Below are positions 23,897-33,063 of a DNA stretch of 64,000 bases, piece after piece (positions within the stretch are counted from its first letter, which is position 1; every line of letters begins with the position of its first letter). The position numbers were made by a program, and so were the translations under genes. The DNA lies in assembly GCA_910579685.1 (NCBI GenBank), contig CAJTVN010000001.1, positions 62,001-126,000 on the forward strand. The letters are read 5' to 3'. The notes beneath the pieces are model-generated. The model made no database searches, was not told where the DNA came from, and saw nothing but the letters and a program-made list of their open reading frames with translations. The DNA comes from an uncultured Lachnospiraceae bacterium (GTDB lineage: Bacteria > Bacillota > Clostridia > Lachnospirales > Lachnospiraceae).

Positions 23897-25054
23897 ATGA
23901 ACAGGGAATTAATGGAAGCATTGGACATTCTGGAGAAGGAGAAGGAAATCAGTAAAGACACACTTTTTGAAGCAATTGAGAATTCTTTGATTACGGCATG
24001 TAAAAATCATTTTGGAAAATCCGATAACATTAAGGTGGAGATCGACAGGGATACCTGTGATTTTTTGTGCTATGCGGAGAAGGAAATTGTGGAAGAGGTG
24101 GAGGATGACTGCCTGCAGATTACCCTCGAGGCAGCCAGAGAGATGAAGTCCGATGCGCAGCTGGGCGATATTATCCACGTGGAGATCAAGTCCAAGGAGT
24201 TTGGGCGGATTGCCACCCAGAACGCCAAGAACGTAATCCTGCAGAAGATCCGGGAGGAAGAGAGAAGCGTAATTTATAATCAGTATTTTGAGAAGGAAAA
24301 GGATGTGGTGACCGGAATCGTCCAGCGCTACCTTGGAAAGAACATCAGCATTAATCTGGGCAAGGCGGATGGCATTTTAAATGAAAGCGAGCAGGTAAAG
24401 AGCGAGACATTCAAGCCCACGGAGCGAATCAAGGTTTATATCCTGGAGGTGAAAAACACGCCAAAGGGGCCCAGGATCCTGGTAAGCCGCACGCATCCGG
24501 AGCTGGTCAAGAGGCTGTTCGAGTCCGAGGTGACGGAGATCAAGGACGGAACCGTGGAGATCATGAGTATTGCGAGGGAAGCGGGGAGCCGTACCAAGAT
24601 GGCCGTGCGCTCCGTCAATCCCAATGTGGATGCGGTGGGAGCCTGCGTCGGGCTAAACGGCGCCAGGGTAAATTCCATTGTGGAAGAACTCCGGGGAGAA
24701 AAGATCGACATTATCAACTGGGACGATAATCCGGGAAATCTGATCCAGAACGCATTATCTCCCGCCAAGATCGTGGCCGTGTTTGCGGATCCGGACGAGA
24801 AGACTGCGAAGGTGGTGGTTCCCGACTATCAGCTTTCCCTGGCAATCGGCAAGGAGGGGCAGAACGCAAGACTTGCGGCGAGGCTCACCGGCTACAAGAT
24901 CGATATCAAGAGCGAGACCCAGGCGAAGGACGCTCCGGGCTTTCGGTATGAAGATTATATGGATGAGTATGACGAATATGAAGAAGGGGAATATGAGGAG
25001 AGCTATGAAGAGGGCTACGAGGACGGGGAGCCCGCAGATGAGCCTCTGGAATAG
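23897..25054 (+). CDS. nusA: Transcription termination/antitermination factor NusA
   Basis: A 385-residue RNA-polymerase-binding factor that controls pausing, termination and antitermination. The N-terminal RNAP-binding domain (about 1-125), S1 domain (about 130-200, GIVQRYLGKNISINLGKADGIL split over it) and two KH domains (about 200-345, with GARVNSIVEELRGEKIDI and LAIGKEGQNARLAARLTG) are recognisable. A very acidic tail (about 350-385, repeated Asp, Glu and Tyr) replaces the acidic repeat domains of E. coli NusA, as is usual in Firmicutes. It lies 51 bases after rimP. It may regulate its own operon through the leader hairpin at 23324-23359. Confidence 0.98.
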   Translation: MNRELMEALDILEKEKEISKDTLFEAIENSLITACKNHFGKSDNIKVEIDRDTCDFLCYAEKEIVEEVEDDCLQITLEAAREMKSDAQLGDIIHVEIKSKEFGRIATQNAKNVILQKIREEERSVIYNQYFEKEKDVVTGIVQRYLGKNISINLGKADGILNESEQVKSETFKPTERIKVYILEVKNTPKGPRILVSRTHPELVKRLFESEVTEIKDGTVEIMSIAREAGSRTKMAVRSVNPNVDAVGACVGLNGARVNSIVEELRGEKIDIINWDDNPGNLIQNALSPAKIVAVFADPDEKTAKVVVPDYQLSLAIGKEGQNARLAARLTGYKIDIKSETQAKDAPGFRYEDYMDEYDEYEEGEYEESYEEGYEDGEPADEPLE

Positions 25055-25066
25055 GAGGAGCGTCGA

Positions 25067-25336
25067 ATGGCAAAAAAGATTCCCATGAGGCAATGCGTCG
25101 GGTGCGGCGAAATGAAGAGCAAGAAGGAAATGATGAGAGTCCTCAAAACGCCAGAGGAAGTCATCGTCCTTGATAAAACAGGCAGAAAGAACGGCAGGGG
25201 CGCATATCTGTGCATGACCAGGGAATGCCTTGTCAAAGCAAGAAAAAACAGGGGATTGGAAAAATCCTTTAAGATGAGCATTCCGGATGAGGTTTACGAC
25301 GGCCTGGAAAAGGAGTTTGAGGAAGAAAATGGATAA
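25067..25336 (+). CDS. ylxR: YlxR/RnpM family RNA-binding protein
   Basis: An 89-residue basic protein of the YlxR (DUF448) family, described in Bacillus as an RNA-binding protein and recently as a modulator of RNase P (RnpM). The signature RQCVGCGEMKSKKEMMRV, then GRGAYLCMTRECLVKARK, is complete. The ATG is 12 bases after nusA, with TAGGAGG upstream. Its 3' end overlaps the next start by 8 bases. Confidence 0.95.
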   Translation: MAKKIPMRQCVGCGEMKSKKEMMRVLKTPEEVIVLDKTGRKNGRGAYLCMTRECLVKARKNRGLEKSFKMSIPDEVYDGLEKEFEEENG

Positions 25337-25634
25337 GGTGTTGTCACTTTTAGGACTGTGCGCCAGGGGAAAAAATCTGGTAAGCGGCGAATATTCCACG
25401 GAGAAGGCGGTAAAACAGGGAAAGGCGGAGCTGGTGGTTGTCGGAATGGACGCTTCGGATAATACGAAGAAAAGATTCGATGATATGTGCAGCTTCCGCA
25501 ATGTACCGATTTACTTTTACGCTTCAAAGGAGGAGCTGGGGAAGGCGATCGGGAAGGAAATGCGTTCGTCGGCTGCGGTCTTGAATAAGGGTCTGGCTGA
25601 GAAGATCATCGGGCAGCTGGAAAGTCAAAAGTAA
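25329..25634 (+). CDS. ylxQ: L7Ae-like RNA-binding protein YlxQ
   Basis: A 101-residue protein of the L7Ae/L30e/S12e family that binds kink-turn-like RNAs; its exact target is not established. It opens MDKVLSLLGLCARGKNLVSGE and has VVVGMDASDNTKKRF and the C-terminal AAVLNKGLAEKII. I chose the ATG at 25329, which overlaps ylxR by 8 bases and follows GAGGAAGAAA; the frame is open upstream but would run through ylxR. It is followed 15 bases later by infB. Confidence 0.92.
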   Translation: MDKVLSLLGLCARGKNLVSGEYSTEKAVKQGKAELVVVGMDASDNTKKRFDDMCSFRNVPIYFYASKEELGKAIGKEMRSSAAVLNKGLAEKIIGQLESQK

Positions 25635-25649
25635 GGCGGAGGTAATAGA

Positions 25650-28600
25650 ATGGCCAAATTGAAAGTACATGAACTTGCAAAGGAACTGAATAAGCAAAGC
25701 AAAGAAATTATTGCTTTCTTACAGGATAGAGGAATTGGAGTAAAAGCGGCCCAGAGCGCCCTTGAGGATGAAGCGATAGCACTTGTCCGCAGGACCTTTG
25801 GGCAGACCCCGGCTGCCGAAAAGGAGAGCGGGGGACAGACAAAAACAGGTACGGAGGAAAAGACGGCGGTGGCAGAGGGTACTCCCAGAAAGACCCCGGC
25901 TGTTAAGGACAGCGAGGGTTCGGAAAAAAGCAGAGAGACTGTAAAAGAAACAGGAAAAGAAACAGGAAAAGAAACAGGAAAAGAAACAGGAAAAGAAACA
26001 GCGAGGGAGGAAGCTCCCAAAAAGAAAAAGAAGATTATTTTTGTCAGCAATCCTCACAACAGCAATTTTTCATCAGGGAACCGTCCGTCCGGCCATGATA
26101 AAAAGCAGAATCAGGGCCGCAGACAGGGACAGGGAGGACGCCAGAATCAGGGCAGAGCCCAGGAGACACATCACACGATTATCCGTCCGCTTACCGCCCC
26201 CTCCGTTCCCGATACCATGAAGCCTGATTTCAAGCAGAATGCCAGAAGGATGGAAAGCGAGAGGGCTGCGATGCGCAATGCGGCGAAGAAGGAGGCCGCA
26301 GCGCCTGCGGCGCCCGTGTCGGCTGCGGAGAATACGGAGAGCAGACAAAAGCCGGCCTATGCGTCAGGCGCATCCCAGAATCACGGAAACCAGGGACGTA
26401 CTCAGCAGTCCGGCAGCCAGAACGGCGCAGAGGGACGGGGCGCGAGAACACCTTCAAAAGAGGGAAGATATCAGAGAAATGAGAGAGCTCAGGGAAATTC
26501 TAACAACAATCAGGACCAAAGGAATGGCAGGAACGACTCCAGAGGATCTTCGTATTCTAATCGCCAGGGTGGTCAAAATGGCAGGGGCGATTTCCGCGGC
26601 GGCGGCGCTAATCAGGGGAATAACCGGCCTAATAACGGCGGCAGCCGTCCTGAGAGAGGAAATGGCGGGCAGGATAATCGATTTAAAAAGCCTGAAAGGC
26701 AGAATAAGAATTTTATACCCGACGCGCCGATTAAGGATACCGAAAAGCACAGTCAGGACGAGAAGCGCAGAAACAACCAGGAACGTGACAGGAAATCAAG
26801 GAAGGACTTTATCTACGAGGAAGATGACGTAGCGGTAAAGGGAAGAAATAATAAGGCTGGAAGGTTTATCAAGCCGGAGAAGAAAGCGGAGAGCGTGGAA
26901 AAGGAACAGATCAAGGTAATCACGCTTCCGGATTCCCTTACCCTCAAGGAGCTTGCGGATAAGATGAAGCTGCAGCCCTCTGTCATTATCAAGAAGCTGT
27001 TCCTGCAGGGAAAGATCGTGACCGTCAACTCGGAAATTTCGTTTGAAGATGCGGAAAACATTGCAATCGAGTACGAGATTATCTGCGAGAGAGAAGTGAA
27101 GGTGGATGTGATCGAGGAGCTTCTCAAGGAAGAGGAGGATGCGGACGAGAAGATGGTTCAGAGGCCGCCCGTTATCTGTGTTATGGGTCATGTTGACCAC
27201 GGAAAAACCTCTCTTCTGGATGCCATCCGCAAAACAAATGTGACGGATAAAGAGGCCGGAGGTATTACACAGCACATAGGTGCGTATACTGTAAATGTTA
27301 ACGGTCAGAGCATTACCTTTTTGGATACGCCGGGACACGAGGCTTTTACCGCAATGCGTATGCGGGGGGCAAACTCCACGGATATCGCAATTTTGGTGAT
27401 TGCTGCGGACGACGGCGTCATGCCGCAGACGGTGGAGGCGATCAACCACGCAAAGGCGGCGGGAATCGAGATTATCGTGGCGGTCAACAAGATCGACAAG
27501 CCGGGCGCAAATATTGACAGGGTAAAACAGGAGATGACAGAGTACGAGCTGATCCCGGTGGACTGGGGCGGAACCACGGAGTTTGTTTCGGTGTCCGCCA
27601 AGTCAGGAGAGGGAATTGAGAATCTCCTGGAGACCATTCTGCTGACAGCGGAGATTCTGGAGCTCAAGGCAAATCCGGACCGCCGCGCAAGAGGGCTTGT
27701 GATTGAGGCGGAGCTGGATAAGGGCCGGGGGCCTGTGGCCACCGTGCTGGTGCAGAAGGGTACGCTGCATGTGGGAGACTTTATTTCCGCAGGAGCGAGC
27801 CACGGCAAGGTAAGGGCCATGATCGACGACAAGGGAAGGCGCGTCAAGGAAGCGTTCCCCTCCACGCCGGTTGAAATTCTCGGGCTTTCAGATGTGCCAA
27901 GCGCAGGGGAAGTGTTTATCGCCCATGAGAGCGATAAGGTGGCAAAATCCTATGCGGAGACGTATCTTGCCCAGAATAAGGAAAAAATGCTGGAGGATAC
28001 TAAGGCGAAGATGTCTCTGGACGATCTGTTCACCCAGATTCAGGCGGGCAATCTGAAGGAGCTGAACATTATTGTAAAGGCGGACGTGCAGGGAAGCGTG
28101 GAGGCGGTCAAGCAGAGCCTCATGAAGCTGTCAAACGAGGAAGTGGTGGTCAAGTGCATCCATGGCGGAGTGGGAGCGATCAACGAGTCGGACGTATCCC
28201 TCGCCTCTGCATCTTCGGCGATTATCATCGGCTTCAACGTGCGTCCTGACGCCATGGCGAAAACCATTGCGGAGAGAGAGGGCGTGGATATCAGGCTTTA
28301 CCGTGTGATTTACCAGGCCATTGAGGATATCGAGGCAGCCATGAAGGGTATGCTGGATCCTGTCTTTGAGGAGAAGGTTATCGGTCATGCGGAGGTAAGG
28401 CAGATTTTCCGGGCTTCCGCCGTTGGAAATATTGCGGGCTCCTACGTGCTTGACGGTGAATTCAGGAGAGACTGCAAGGTGCGCATCACCAGGGAGGGCG
28501 AGCAGATCTATGAGGGCGAGCTGAAATCCCTGAAGAGATTTAAGGACGACGTGAAAGAGGTAAGAGCCGGATTCGAGTGCGGTCTCGTATTTGAAGGCTT

Positions 28601-28661
28601 TGATCAGATGAACGAGCTTGATATTGTGGAAGCTTATATTATGGTGGAGGTTCCCAGGTGA
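25650..28661 (+). CDS. infB: Translation initiation factor IF-2
   Basis: A 1003-residue GTPase that recruits initiator tRNA to the 30S subunit. The N-terminal IF2N helix bundle (about 1-50, VHELAKELNKQSKEIIAFLQ) is followed by about 350 residues of low complexity: a KETG tandem repeat (residues about 98-118), Gln/Gly/Arg-rich and Asn/Gly/Arg-rich stretches resembling RGG regions. A second IF2N-like segment (about 425-480) precedes the GTPase domain with G1 GHVDHGKT (513-520), DTPGHEAF and NKID. Domains II-IV complete the C-terminus. The gene is much longer than in Bacillus because of the disordered region. It overlaps rbfA by 4 bases. Confidence 0.98.
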   Translation: MAKLKVHELAKELNKQSKEIIAFLQDRGIGVKAAQSALEDEAIALVRRTFGQTPAAEKESGGQTKTGTEEKTAVAEGTPRKTPAVKDSEGSEKSRETVKETGKETGKETGKETGKETAREEAPKKKKKIIFVSNPHNSNFSSGNRPSGHDKKQNQGRRQGQGGRQNQGRAQETHHTIIRPLTAPSVPDTMKPDFKQNARRMESERAAMRNAAKKEAAAPAAPVSAAENTESRQKPAYASGASQNHGNQGRTQQSGSQNGAEGRGARTPSKEGRYQRNERAQGNSNNNQDQRNGRNDSRGSSYSNRQGGQNGRGDFRGGGANQGNNRPNNGGSRPERGNGGQDNRFKKPERQNKNFIPDAPIKDTEKHSQDEKRRNNQERDRKSRKDFIYEEDDVAVKGRNNKAGRFIKPEKKAESVEKEQIKVITLPDSLTLKELADKMKLQPSVIIKKLFLQGKIVTVNSEISFEDAENIAIEYEIICEREVKVDVIEELLKEEEDADEKMVQRPPVICVMGHVDHGKTSLLDAIRKTNVTDKEAGGITQHIGAYTVNVNGQSITFLDTPGHEAFTAMRMRGANSTDIAILVIAADDGVMPQTVEAINHAKAAGIEIIVAVNKIDKPGANIDRVKQEMTEYELIPVDWGGTTEFVSVSAKSGEGIENLLETILLTAEILELKANPDRRARGLVIEAELDKGRGPVATVLVQKGTLHVGDFISAGASHGKVRAMIDDKGRRVKEAFPSTPVEILGLSDVPSAGEVFIAHESDKVAKSYAETYLAQNKEKMLEDTKAKMSLDDLFTQIQAGNLKELNIIVKADVQGSVEAVKQSLMKLSNEEVVVKCIHGGVGAINESDVSLASASSAIIIGFNVRPDAMAKTIAEREGVDIRLYRVIYQAIEDIEAAMKGMLDPVFEEKVIGHAEVRQIFRASAVGNIAGSYVLDGEFRRDCKVRITREGEQIYEGELKSLKRFKDDVKEVRAGFECGLVFEGFDQMNELDIVEAYIMVEVPR
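25943..26002 (+). repeat. Five tandem 12-bp repeats in infB
   Basis: The unit AAAAGAAACAGG occurs five times without gap; only the final base of the last unit (C for G) differs. In frame it encodes Lys-Glu-Thr-Gly four times and Lys-Glu-Thr-Ala once. The near identity at the DNA level points to recent slippage, and copy number may vary between strains. Confidence 0.95.
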
Positions 28662-29020
28662 GAAAAAACAGCATGAAAAATACCCGTATCAACGGGGAAG
28701 TGCAGAGAGTGCTTGCCGAGGTGATCAGGGGAGAGATCAAGGATCCAAGGATCAGTCCCCTGACCAGCGTGGTTGCGGTGGAGGTTGCGCCGGATTTGAA
28801 GACCTGTAAGGTATGGGTCAGCGTTTACGGGGACGAGAAGGCGCAGGCCGATACCCTGGCCGGACTGCAAAGTGCGGAGGGCTATATCAAAAACCAGCTG
28901 GCGAAGCAGATTAATCTGCGCAACACGCCGGAGCTGCGCTTTATTGTGGATGAATCCATTGCCTACGGCGTGAGAATGTCGAAATTAATAGACGACGTGG
29001 TAAAAAGTGACGAAGATTAA
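28658..29020 (+). CDS. rbfA: Ribosome-binding factor A
   Basis: A 120-residue KH-fold protein needed for 30S maturation and cold adaptation. The family pattern INGEVQRVLAEVIRGEIKDPRI, then VSVYGDEKAQADTLAGLQSAEG and LRNTPELRFIVDESIAYG, is intact. It starts with GTG at 28658, overlapping the infB stop by 4 bases (GTGA), with GGAGG 7 bases upstream; an ATG five codons later would lack a well-placed ribosome site. Confidence 0.96.
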   Translation: MRKNSMKNTRINGEVQRVLAEVIRGEIKDPRISPLTSVVAVEVAPDLKTCKVWVSVYGDEKAQADTLAGLQSAEGYIKNQLAKQINLRNTPELRFIVDESIAYGVRMSKLIDDVVKSDED

Positions 29021-29058
29021 GTCCGGATTTGAGGGACAGGAAAGAATCGAGGGTTAGC

Positions 29059-30018
29059 ATGAATATTTTAGACGAAATAAAAGAGGCGGGAACCATTGGG
29101 ATCAGCGGACATATCAGGCCGGATGGAGATTGTATAGGTTCTGTGATGGGATTGTATCTCTTCCTGAAAAAGGCCTGCCCAGGCGTGCGGGTGCAGGCAA
29201 TGCTTGAAAAGCCGGCAGAGATTTTCTCCTGTATCAATGGTTTGGAAGAAATTTGCACGGATTTTGTACCGATAACAGACAGGTTCGACGTCTTTATTGC
29301 ACTGGATACGGAAAAGACAAGGCTTGGAGCGGCGGAGCGCTTTTTTGACGAAGCGGGGAAGCGGATCAATATTGACCATCATATCAGCAATGCGAAGGGA
29401 AGCGGCGACGTGAATTATATCGCCCCGGATGCAAGCTCCACAAGCGAGCTGGTCTATGAGCTGATAGGCGGCAGCGAAGCGCTGGATGCGGAAATTGCAA
29501 AGGCGCTGTACATAGGAATCATCCACGATACGGGAGTGTTCCGGTATTCCAATACATCTCCCAAGACATTAAAGACGGCGGCTGAACTAATTTCCTGCGG
29601 CTTTGATTTTTCATCGATCATTGACAAAACTTTTTATGAAAAGACTTATATTCAAAACCAGATTCTGGGAAGGGCGCTGCTTGAGAGTATTTTGTTTATG
29701 GGCGGCAAGTGCCTGGTCAGCATGATCGACAAAAAGACGCTGGCGTTTTACGATGCGTCTCCTCAGGATCTTGAAGGAATCGCAAGCCATCTGCGCAGCA
29801 CCAAGGGAGTGGAGTGTGCGATTTTCATGTATCAAATGGACAATATGGAATACAAGGTGAGCCTGCGCTCAAACGGAGAGGTGGATGTGGCCCAGGTGGC
29901 TTCCTTCTTTGGCGGCGGCGGCCATGTGAAAGCGGCAGGCGTTACCATGCAGGGAACCTTTTACGACATTGTGAACAACCTGTCGGCGCAGATCGACAAA
30001 CAGCTGAAAAAGGGGTAG
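29059..30018 (+). CDS. nrnA: DHH-family oligoribonuclease / pAp phosphatase NrnA
   Basis: A 319-residue phosphoesterase of the DHH-DHHA1 family, which degrades nanoRNAs and dephosphorylates 3'-phosphoadenosine-5'-phosphate in Firmicutes. Metal-binding motifs are GHIRPDGDCIGS near the N-terminus, VFIALDTEKTRLG, NIDHHISN and IGIIHDTGVFRYSNT. The C-terminal DHHA1 part ends with FFGGGGHVKAAGVTM. I chose the ATG at 29059 (after GAGGG) over a TTG ten codons upstream. It lies 38 bases after rbfA and 2 bases before truB, the usual Firmicutes order. Confidence 0.93.
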   Translation: MNILDEIKEAGTIGISGHIRPDGDCIGSVMGLYLFLKKACPGVRVQAMLEKPAEIFSCINGLEEICTDFVPITDRFDVFIALDTEKTRLGAAERFFDEAGKRINIDHHISNAKGSGDVNYIAPDASSTSELVYELIGGSEALDAEIAKALYIGIIHDTGVFRYSNTSPKTLKTAAELISCGFDFSSIIDKTFYEKTYIQNQILGRALLESILFMGGKCLVSMIDKKTLAFYDASPQDLEGIASHLRSTKGVECAIFMYQMDNMEYKVSLRSNGEVDVAQVASFFGGGGHVKAAGVTMQGTFYDIVNNLSAQIDKQLKKG

Positions 30019-30020
30019 AC

Positions 30021-30932
30021 ATGTACCACGGAATAATCAACGTATATAAGGAGAAAGGCTTTACCTCCCATGACGTGGTGGCCAGGCTGCGCGGGATATG
30101 TAAACAGAAAAGAATCGGACATACAGGAACCCTTGACCCGGATGCGGTAGGGGTTCTTCCTGTTTGCCTGGGAAGCGCAACCAGACTCTGCGACATGCTG
30201 ACAGAAAAGGATAAGGAGTATGTGGCTGTTTTGCGGCTTGGGATCACCACCGATACGCAGGATCTTACGGGAAAGGCGCTTTCACAGACAGAGGTCTTTT
30301 CGGACAGGCAGGAGGCGGAGAGGGCGATCCTTGGCTTTGCGGGGGAGCAGCTCCAGATACCGCCCATGTATTCCGCCCTCAAGGTAAACGGAAGAAAGCT
30401 CTGTGACCTTGCACGGCAGGGAAAAGAAGTGGAGCGCGCACCAAGGCCCGTCACCATACACCGGATAGAGATTCTGGAGGAAAACATGCCGGAGTTTACG
30501 ATCCGGGTGTGCTGTTCCAAGGGAACGTACATCCGGACTCTCTGCCATGACATCGGACAGAAATTGGGCTGCGGGGCGGCCTTGGCCTCACTTGTGCGGA
30601 CCAGGTCCGGAAGCTTTGTGATTGAGGAAGCCTATACGCTGGACCAGATTCAGGAGCTCGCCGATCAGGGAAGGCTTTCGGAGGCGGTGACTGCGGTGGA
30701 AAAGATGTTTGAAAGTCTTCCCGCCGCAGCGGTGAAGAGGGAGGCTTTAAAAGCGCTTCAAAACGGAAACCAGCTAAAGGAAGCGGAACTGGTATTTCAG
30801 AAGGAAAGCGGGGGGCCAAAACCGGATTGCGAGGTGCGGCTTTGCGATCCGGACGGGAAATTTTACGGCATATACCGTTATGACAAAGAGCGGGAGATTT
30901 TCCGCCCGGTAAAAATGTTTTTTACAGAATGA
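30021..30932 (+). CDS. truB: tRNA pseudouridine(55) synthase TruB
   Basis: A 303-residue enzyme that converts U55 of tRNA to pseudouridine. The N-terminal GIINVYKEKGFTSHDVV and the catalytic loop GHTGTLDPDAVGVLP with Asp39 are clear, followed by KEYVAVLRLGITTDTQDLTG and GTYIRTLCHDIG. The ATG at 30021 follows the nrnA stop by two bases with AAAAAGGGG upstream. The length is normal. It precedes ribF, as in many Firmicutes. Confidence 0.97.
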   Translation: MYHGIINVYKEKGFTSHDVVARLRGICKQKRIGHTGTLDPDAVGVLPVCLGSATRLCDMLTEKDKEYVAVLRLGITTDTQDLTGKALSQTEVFSDRQEAERAILGFAGEQLQIPPMYSALKVNGRKLCDLARQGKEVERAPRPVTIHRIEILEENMPEFTIRVCCSKGTYIRTLCHDIGQKLGCGAALASLVRTRSGSFVIEEAYTLDQIQELADQGRLSEAVTAVEKMFESLPAAAVKREALKALQNGNQLKEAELVFQKESGGPKPDCEVRLCDPDGKFYGIYRYDKEREIFRPVKMFFTE

Positions 30933-30966
30933 TATCTACTGCAAAGACAGGAAAGGCGGATGAATT

Positions 30967-31887
30967 ATGCGGATCATAGAGGGAAAGGCGGAATTTCAAT
31001 TGGAGAGCGGGTGTGCGGCGGCCATCGGGAAATTTGACGGAATTCACAGAGGGCATCTTTCCCTGCTCTCCCATATCCTGGAGCAGAGAAATCGTGGAAG
31101 AGAGGCGGTGGTCTTTACCTTTGACCCTCCGGCCAGCGTCTATTTTGGAAAAGGAGGAAAAGGGGAGCTCACCACCCGGGAGGAAAAACGACGTTTTTTT
31201 GCAGAGTTGGGAATAGACGTGCTCATCGAGTTTCCGTTGAATAAGCAGACGGCCGCCACGCCCGCCGACGTATTCGTCCAGAGGATCCTTGCCGGGCAGA
31301 TGCGGGCGGCCTTTATTGCCGCAGGAGAGGATCTTTCCTTTGGAAGAGGAGGGGAGGGGGACCGCAGGCTGCTTGAGAAGCTTGCGCCGGGGTACGGCTT
31401 TGAGGTGCAAATTATTCCAAAGGTTCTCTATGAGGGCAGAGAGATCAGTTCATCCCTTGTGAGGGAGGCTGTGGAGCGGGGCGAAATGGAGAGAGCCTGC
31501 AGGCTGCTTGGGAGAAATTACAGCATAAGCGGCAAGGTGGAGCCCGGAAGGAAGCTGGGACGGAGGCTGGGAATGCCCACCCTGAACCTGTATCCGCCGG
31601 AGGATAAGCTGCTTCCGCCGAGAGGCGTGTATTATTCCAGAGTACGTTTTCCGGGAGGAAGCTGTGAGGGGATTACCAATATCGGGCAAAAGCCCACGGT
31701 AAACGATACGCCTGCTGTCAGCGTGGAGACCTATCTTTACGGATATGAGGGAGACCTGTACGGGGAAGAGATTGTGACAAAGCTGCTTCATTTCAGGCGT
31801 CCGGAAAGAAAATTCCGTGATGTGGAAGAGCTGAAGCGTCAGATGGAAGCGGATATCCTTGCAGGTAAAAAGTACCATAAAATTTAA
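30967..31887 (+). CDS. ribF: Bifunctional riboflavin kinase / FAD synthetase
   Basis: A 306-residue enzyme that phosphorylates riboflavin to FMN and adenylates FMN to FAD. The N-terminal nucleotidyltransferase has GKFDGIHRGHLSLL and later ISSSLVREAVERG; the C-terminal flavokinase domain has GRRLGMPTLNLYP, a PRGVYYSRV segment and ITNIGQKPTV. No FMN riboswitch is visible in the 34-base gap upstream, so it is expressed with truB. It is the last gene of the rimP to ribF run. Confidence 0.96.
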   Translation: MRIIEGKAEFQLESGCAAAIGKFDGIHRGHLSLLSHILEQRNRGREAVVFTFDPPASVYFGKGGKGELTTREEKRRFFAELGIDVLIEFPLNKQTAATPADVFVQRILAGQMRAAFIAAGEDLSFGRGGEGDRRLLEKLAPGYGFEVQIIPKVLYEGREISSSLVREAVERGEMERACRLLGRNYSISGKVEPGRKLGRRLGMPTLNLYPPEDKLLPPRGVYYSRVRFPGGSCEGITNIGQKPTVNDTPAVSVETYLYGYEGDLYGEEIVTKLLHFRRPERKFRDVEELKRQMEADILAGKKYHKI

Positions 31888-31889
31888 AT

Positions 31890-31918
31890 TTGACAAAGAA
31901 ATGTCATGCTGTTATAAT
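31890..31918 (+). promoter_or_regulatory. Consensus sigma-A promoter of the NlpC/P60 gene
   Basis: TTGACA (31890-31895), a 17-base spacer and TATAAT (31913-31918): a perfect match to the consensus. It lies 46 bases before the start codon and implies strong constitutive expression of the hydrolase. Confidence 0.9.
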
Positions 31919-31963
31919 GTCCTTAATGATTTTGTAACAAATTTGTAATATCTGGAGGACGTT

Positions 31964-33025
31964 ATGAAAAAGACAATTCTTTGCGGCCTGTGCATTCTGA
32001 CGGCGGGTTATACATTGACAACATCCATGCCTGTAAGAGCGGCGGAGCTGGTGCGGCCTGCGGCCCAGGAAGAGACGGGAGAGACGCAGGAGCTTTTAAC
32101 GGCAGGAGCGGGAGAGCTTTTTGCGGTCTCCCTGACGGAAGACGAATACAAAAGAATAGCAAGAAATGCGGAGGGCGCCAGATGGGGTTATACGGATCTG
32201 GGAATCTGCAATGTGCAGGAAAACAATCTGAATATCCGCAAGGAGCCTGACGAAGGCAGCAAGCTGGTGGGAAAGCTTCCAAAGAATGCGGCCTGCGAGA
32301 TCGTAAGCTCCGAGAACGGATGGGCTTACATAAAGTCCGGCAAGGTGGAAGGCTATGTAAAGGAAGAATATCTGCTTTCCGGTTTCGGAGCGGAGCAGAA
32401 GGGCAGGGAGGTTGCGAAAACGTTTGCGGTTTCCTCCGCAAATGCGCTGAATATCCGCGAGATGCCGAGCCTTGACGCCGAGATTGTCACGCAGGTAGCC
32501 CAGGGTGAGGCGCTGGAGGTTGCGGAGTTTCTGGATAATGGATGGATCAAGGTTTATCTGGATGACGAAGAGGTTTTTGTATCCGGCGATTTCGTTGAAG
32601 TGAAGTCGGATCTCCCCACGGCAATTACCATGACGGAGCTTCTTTACGGACAGGGCGTTTCGGACGTGAGAGTGGATCTGTGTCAGTACGCAAAGCAGTT
32701 TCTGGGCAATCCTTATGTCTGGGGCGGGGTCAGTCTGACAAAAGGAGCCGACTGTTCCGGATTCGTGCTCAGCGTTTTTGCCAAGTACGGTGTGAATCTT
32801 CCCCATTCCTCGAGAGCGCAGGCGAACAGCGGGACAAGCATCAGCTCTTCGGAGCTTGCTCCCGGCGATCTGGTGTTTTATGCAAAGGGGGGAACCATTA
32901 ATCATGTGGCCATCTATATCGGCGGCGGACAGGTGATTCATGCCAGCAATCCCAAAACAGGAATCAAGATTTCCGCCTACAATTACAGGACGCCTGCCAA
33001 AATGGTGCGAATCCTGCAGGATTAG
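31964..33025 (+). CDS. Secreted NlpC/P60 peptidoglycan endopeptidase with two SH3 domains
   Basis: A 353-residue exported cell-wall hydrolase. A signal peptide covers about residues 1-26 (MKKTILCGLC, cleavage near VRA-AE). Two SH3-type wall-binding domains (about 80-140 and 152-213, with ENNLNIRKEPDEGS and ANALNIREMPSLDA) precede the NlpC/P60 domain (about 235-353). The catalytic residues are Cys264 in GADCSGFVLSVF, His314 in INHVAIYIGGG and His326 in QVIHAS. It likely cuts D-glutamyl-meso-diaminopimelate links of stem peptides during growth or separation. It has its own consensus promoter and CTGGAGGAC ribosome site. Confidence 0.95.
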   Translation: MKKTILCGLCILTAGYTLTTSMPVRAAELVRPAAQEETGETQELLTAGAGELFAVSLTEDEYKRIARNAEGARWGYTDLGICNVQENNLNIRKEPDEGSKLVGKLPKNAACEIVSSENGWAYIKSGKVEGYVKEEYLLSGFGAEQKGREVAKTFAVSSANALNIREMPSLDAEIVTQVAQGEALEVAEFLDNGWIKVYLDDEEVFVSGDFVEVKSDLPTAITMTELLYGQGVSDVRVDLCQYAKQFLGNPYVWGGVSLTKGADCSGFVLSVFAKYGVNLPHSSRAQANSGTSISSSELAPGDLVFYAKGGTINHVAIYIGGGQVIHASNPKTGIKISAYNYRTPAKMVRILQD

Positions 33026-33028
33026 GGC

Positions 33029-33057
33029 TTTACAGCGGCAGGAAACTGTGCTATGCT
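33029..33057 (+). promoter_or_regulatory. Putative rpsO promoter (extended -10)
   Basis: TTTACA (33029-33034), 17 bases and TATGCT (33052-33057), preceded by TGC, giving an extended -10. The transcript would have a leader of about 83 bases before rpsO. Confidence 0.6.
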
Positions 33058-33063
33058 TTGTAA

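Noticed and set aside
30933..30966. FMN riboswitch before ribF
   Set aside because: The gap is 34 bases, too short for the aptamer, and truB coding sequence lies directly upstream.
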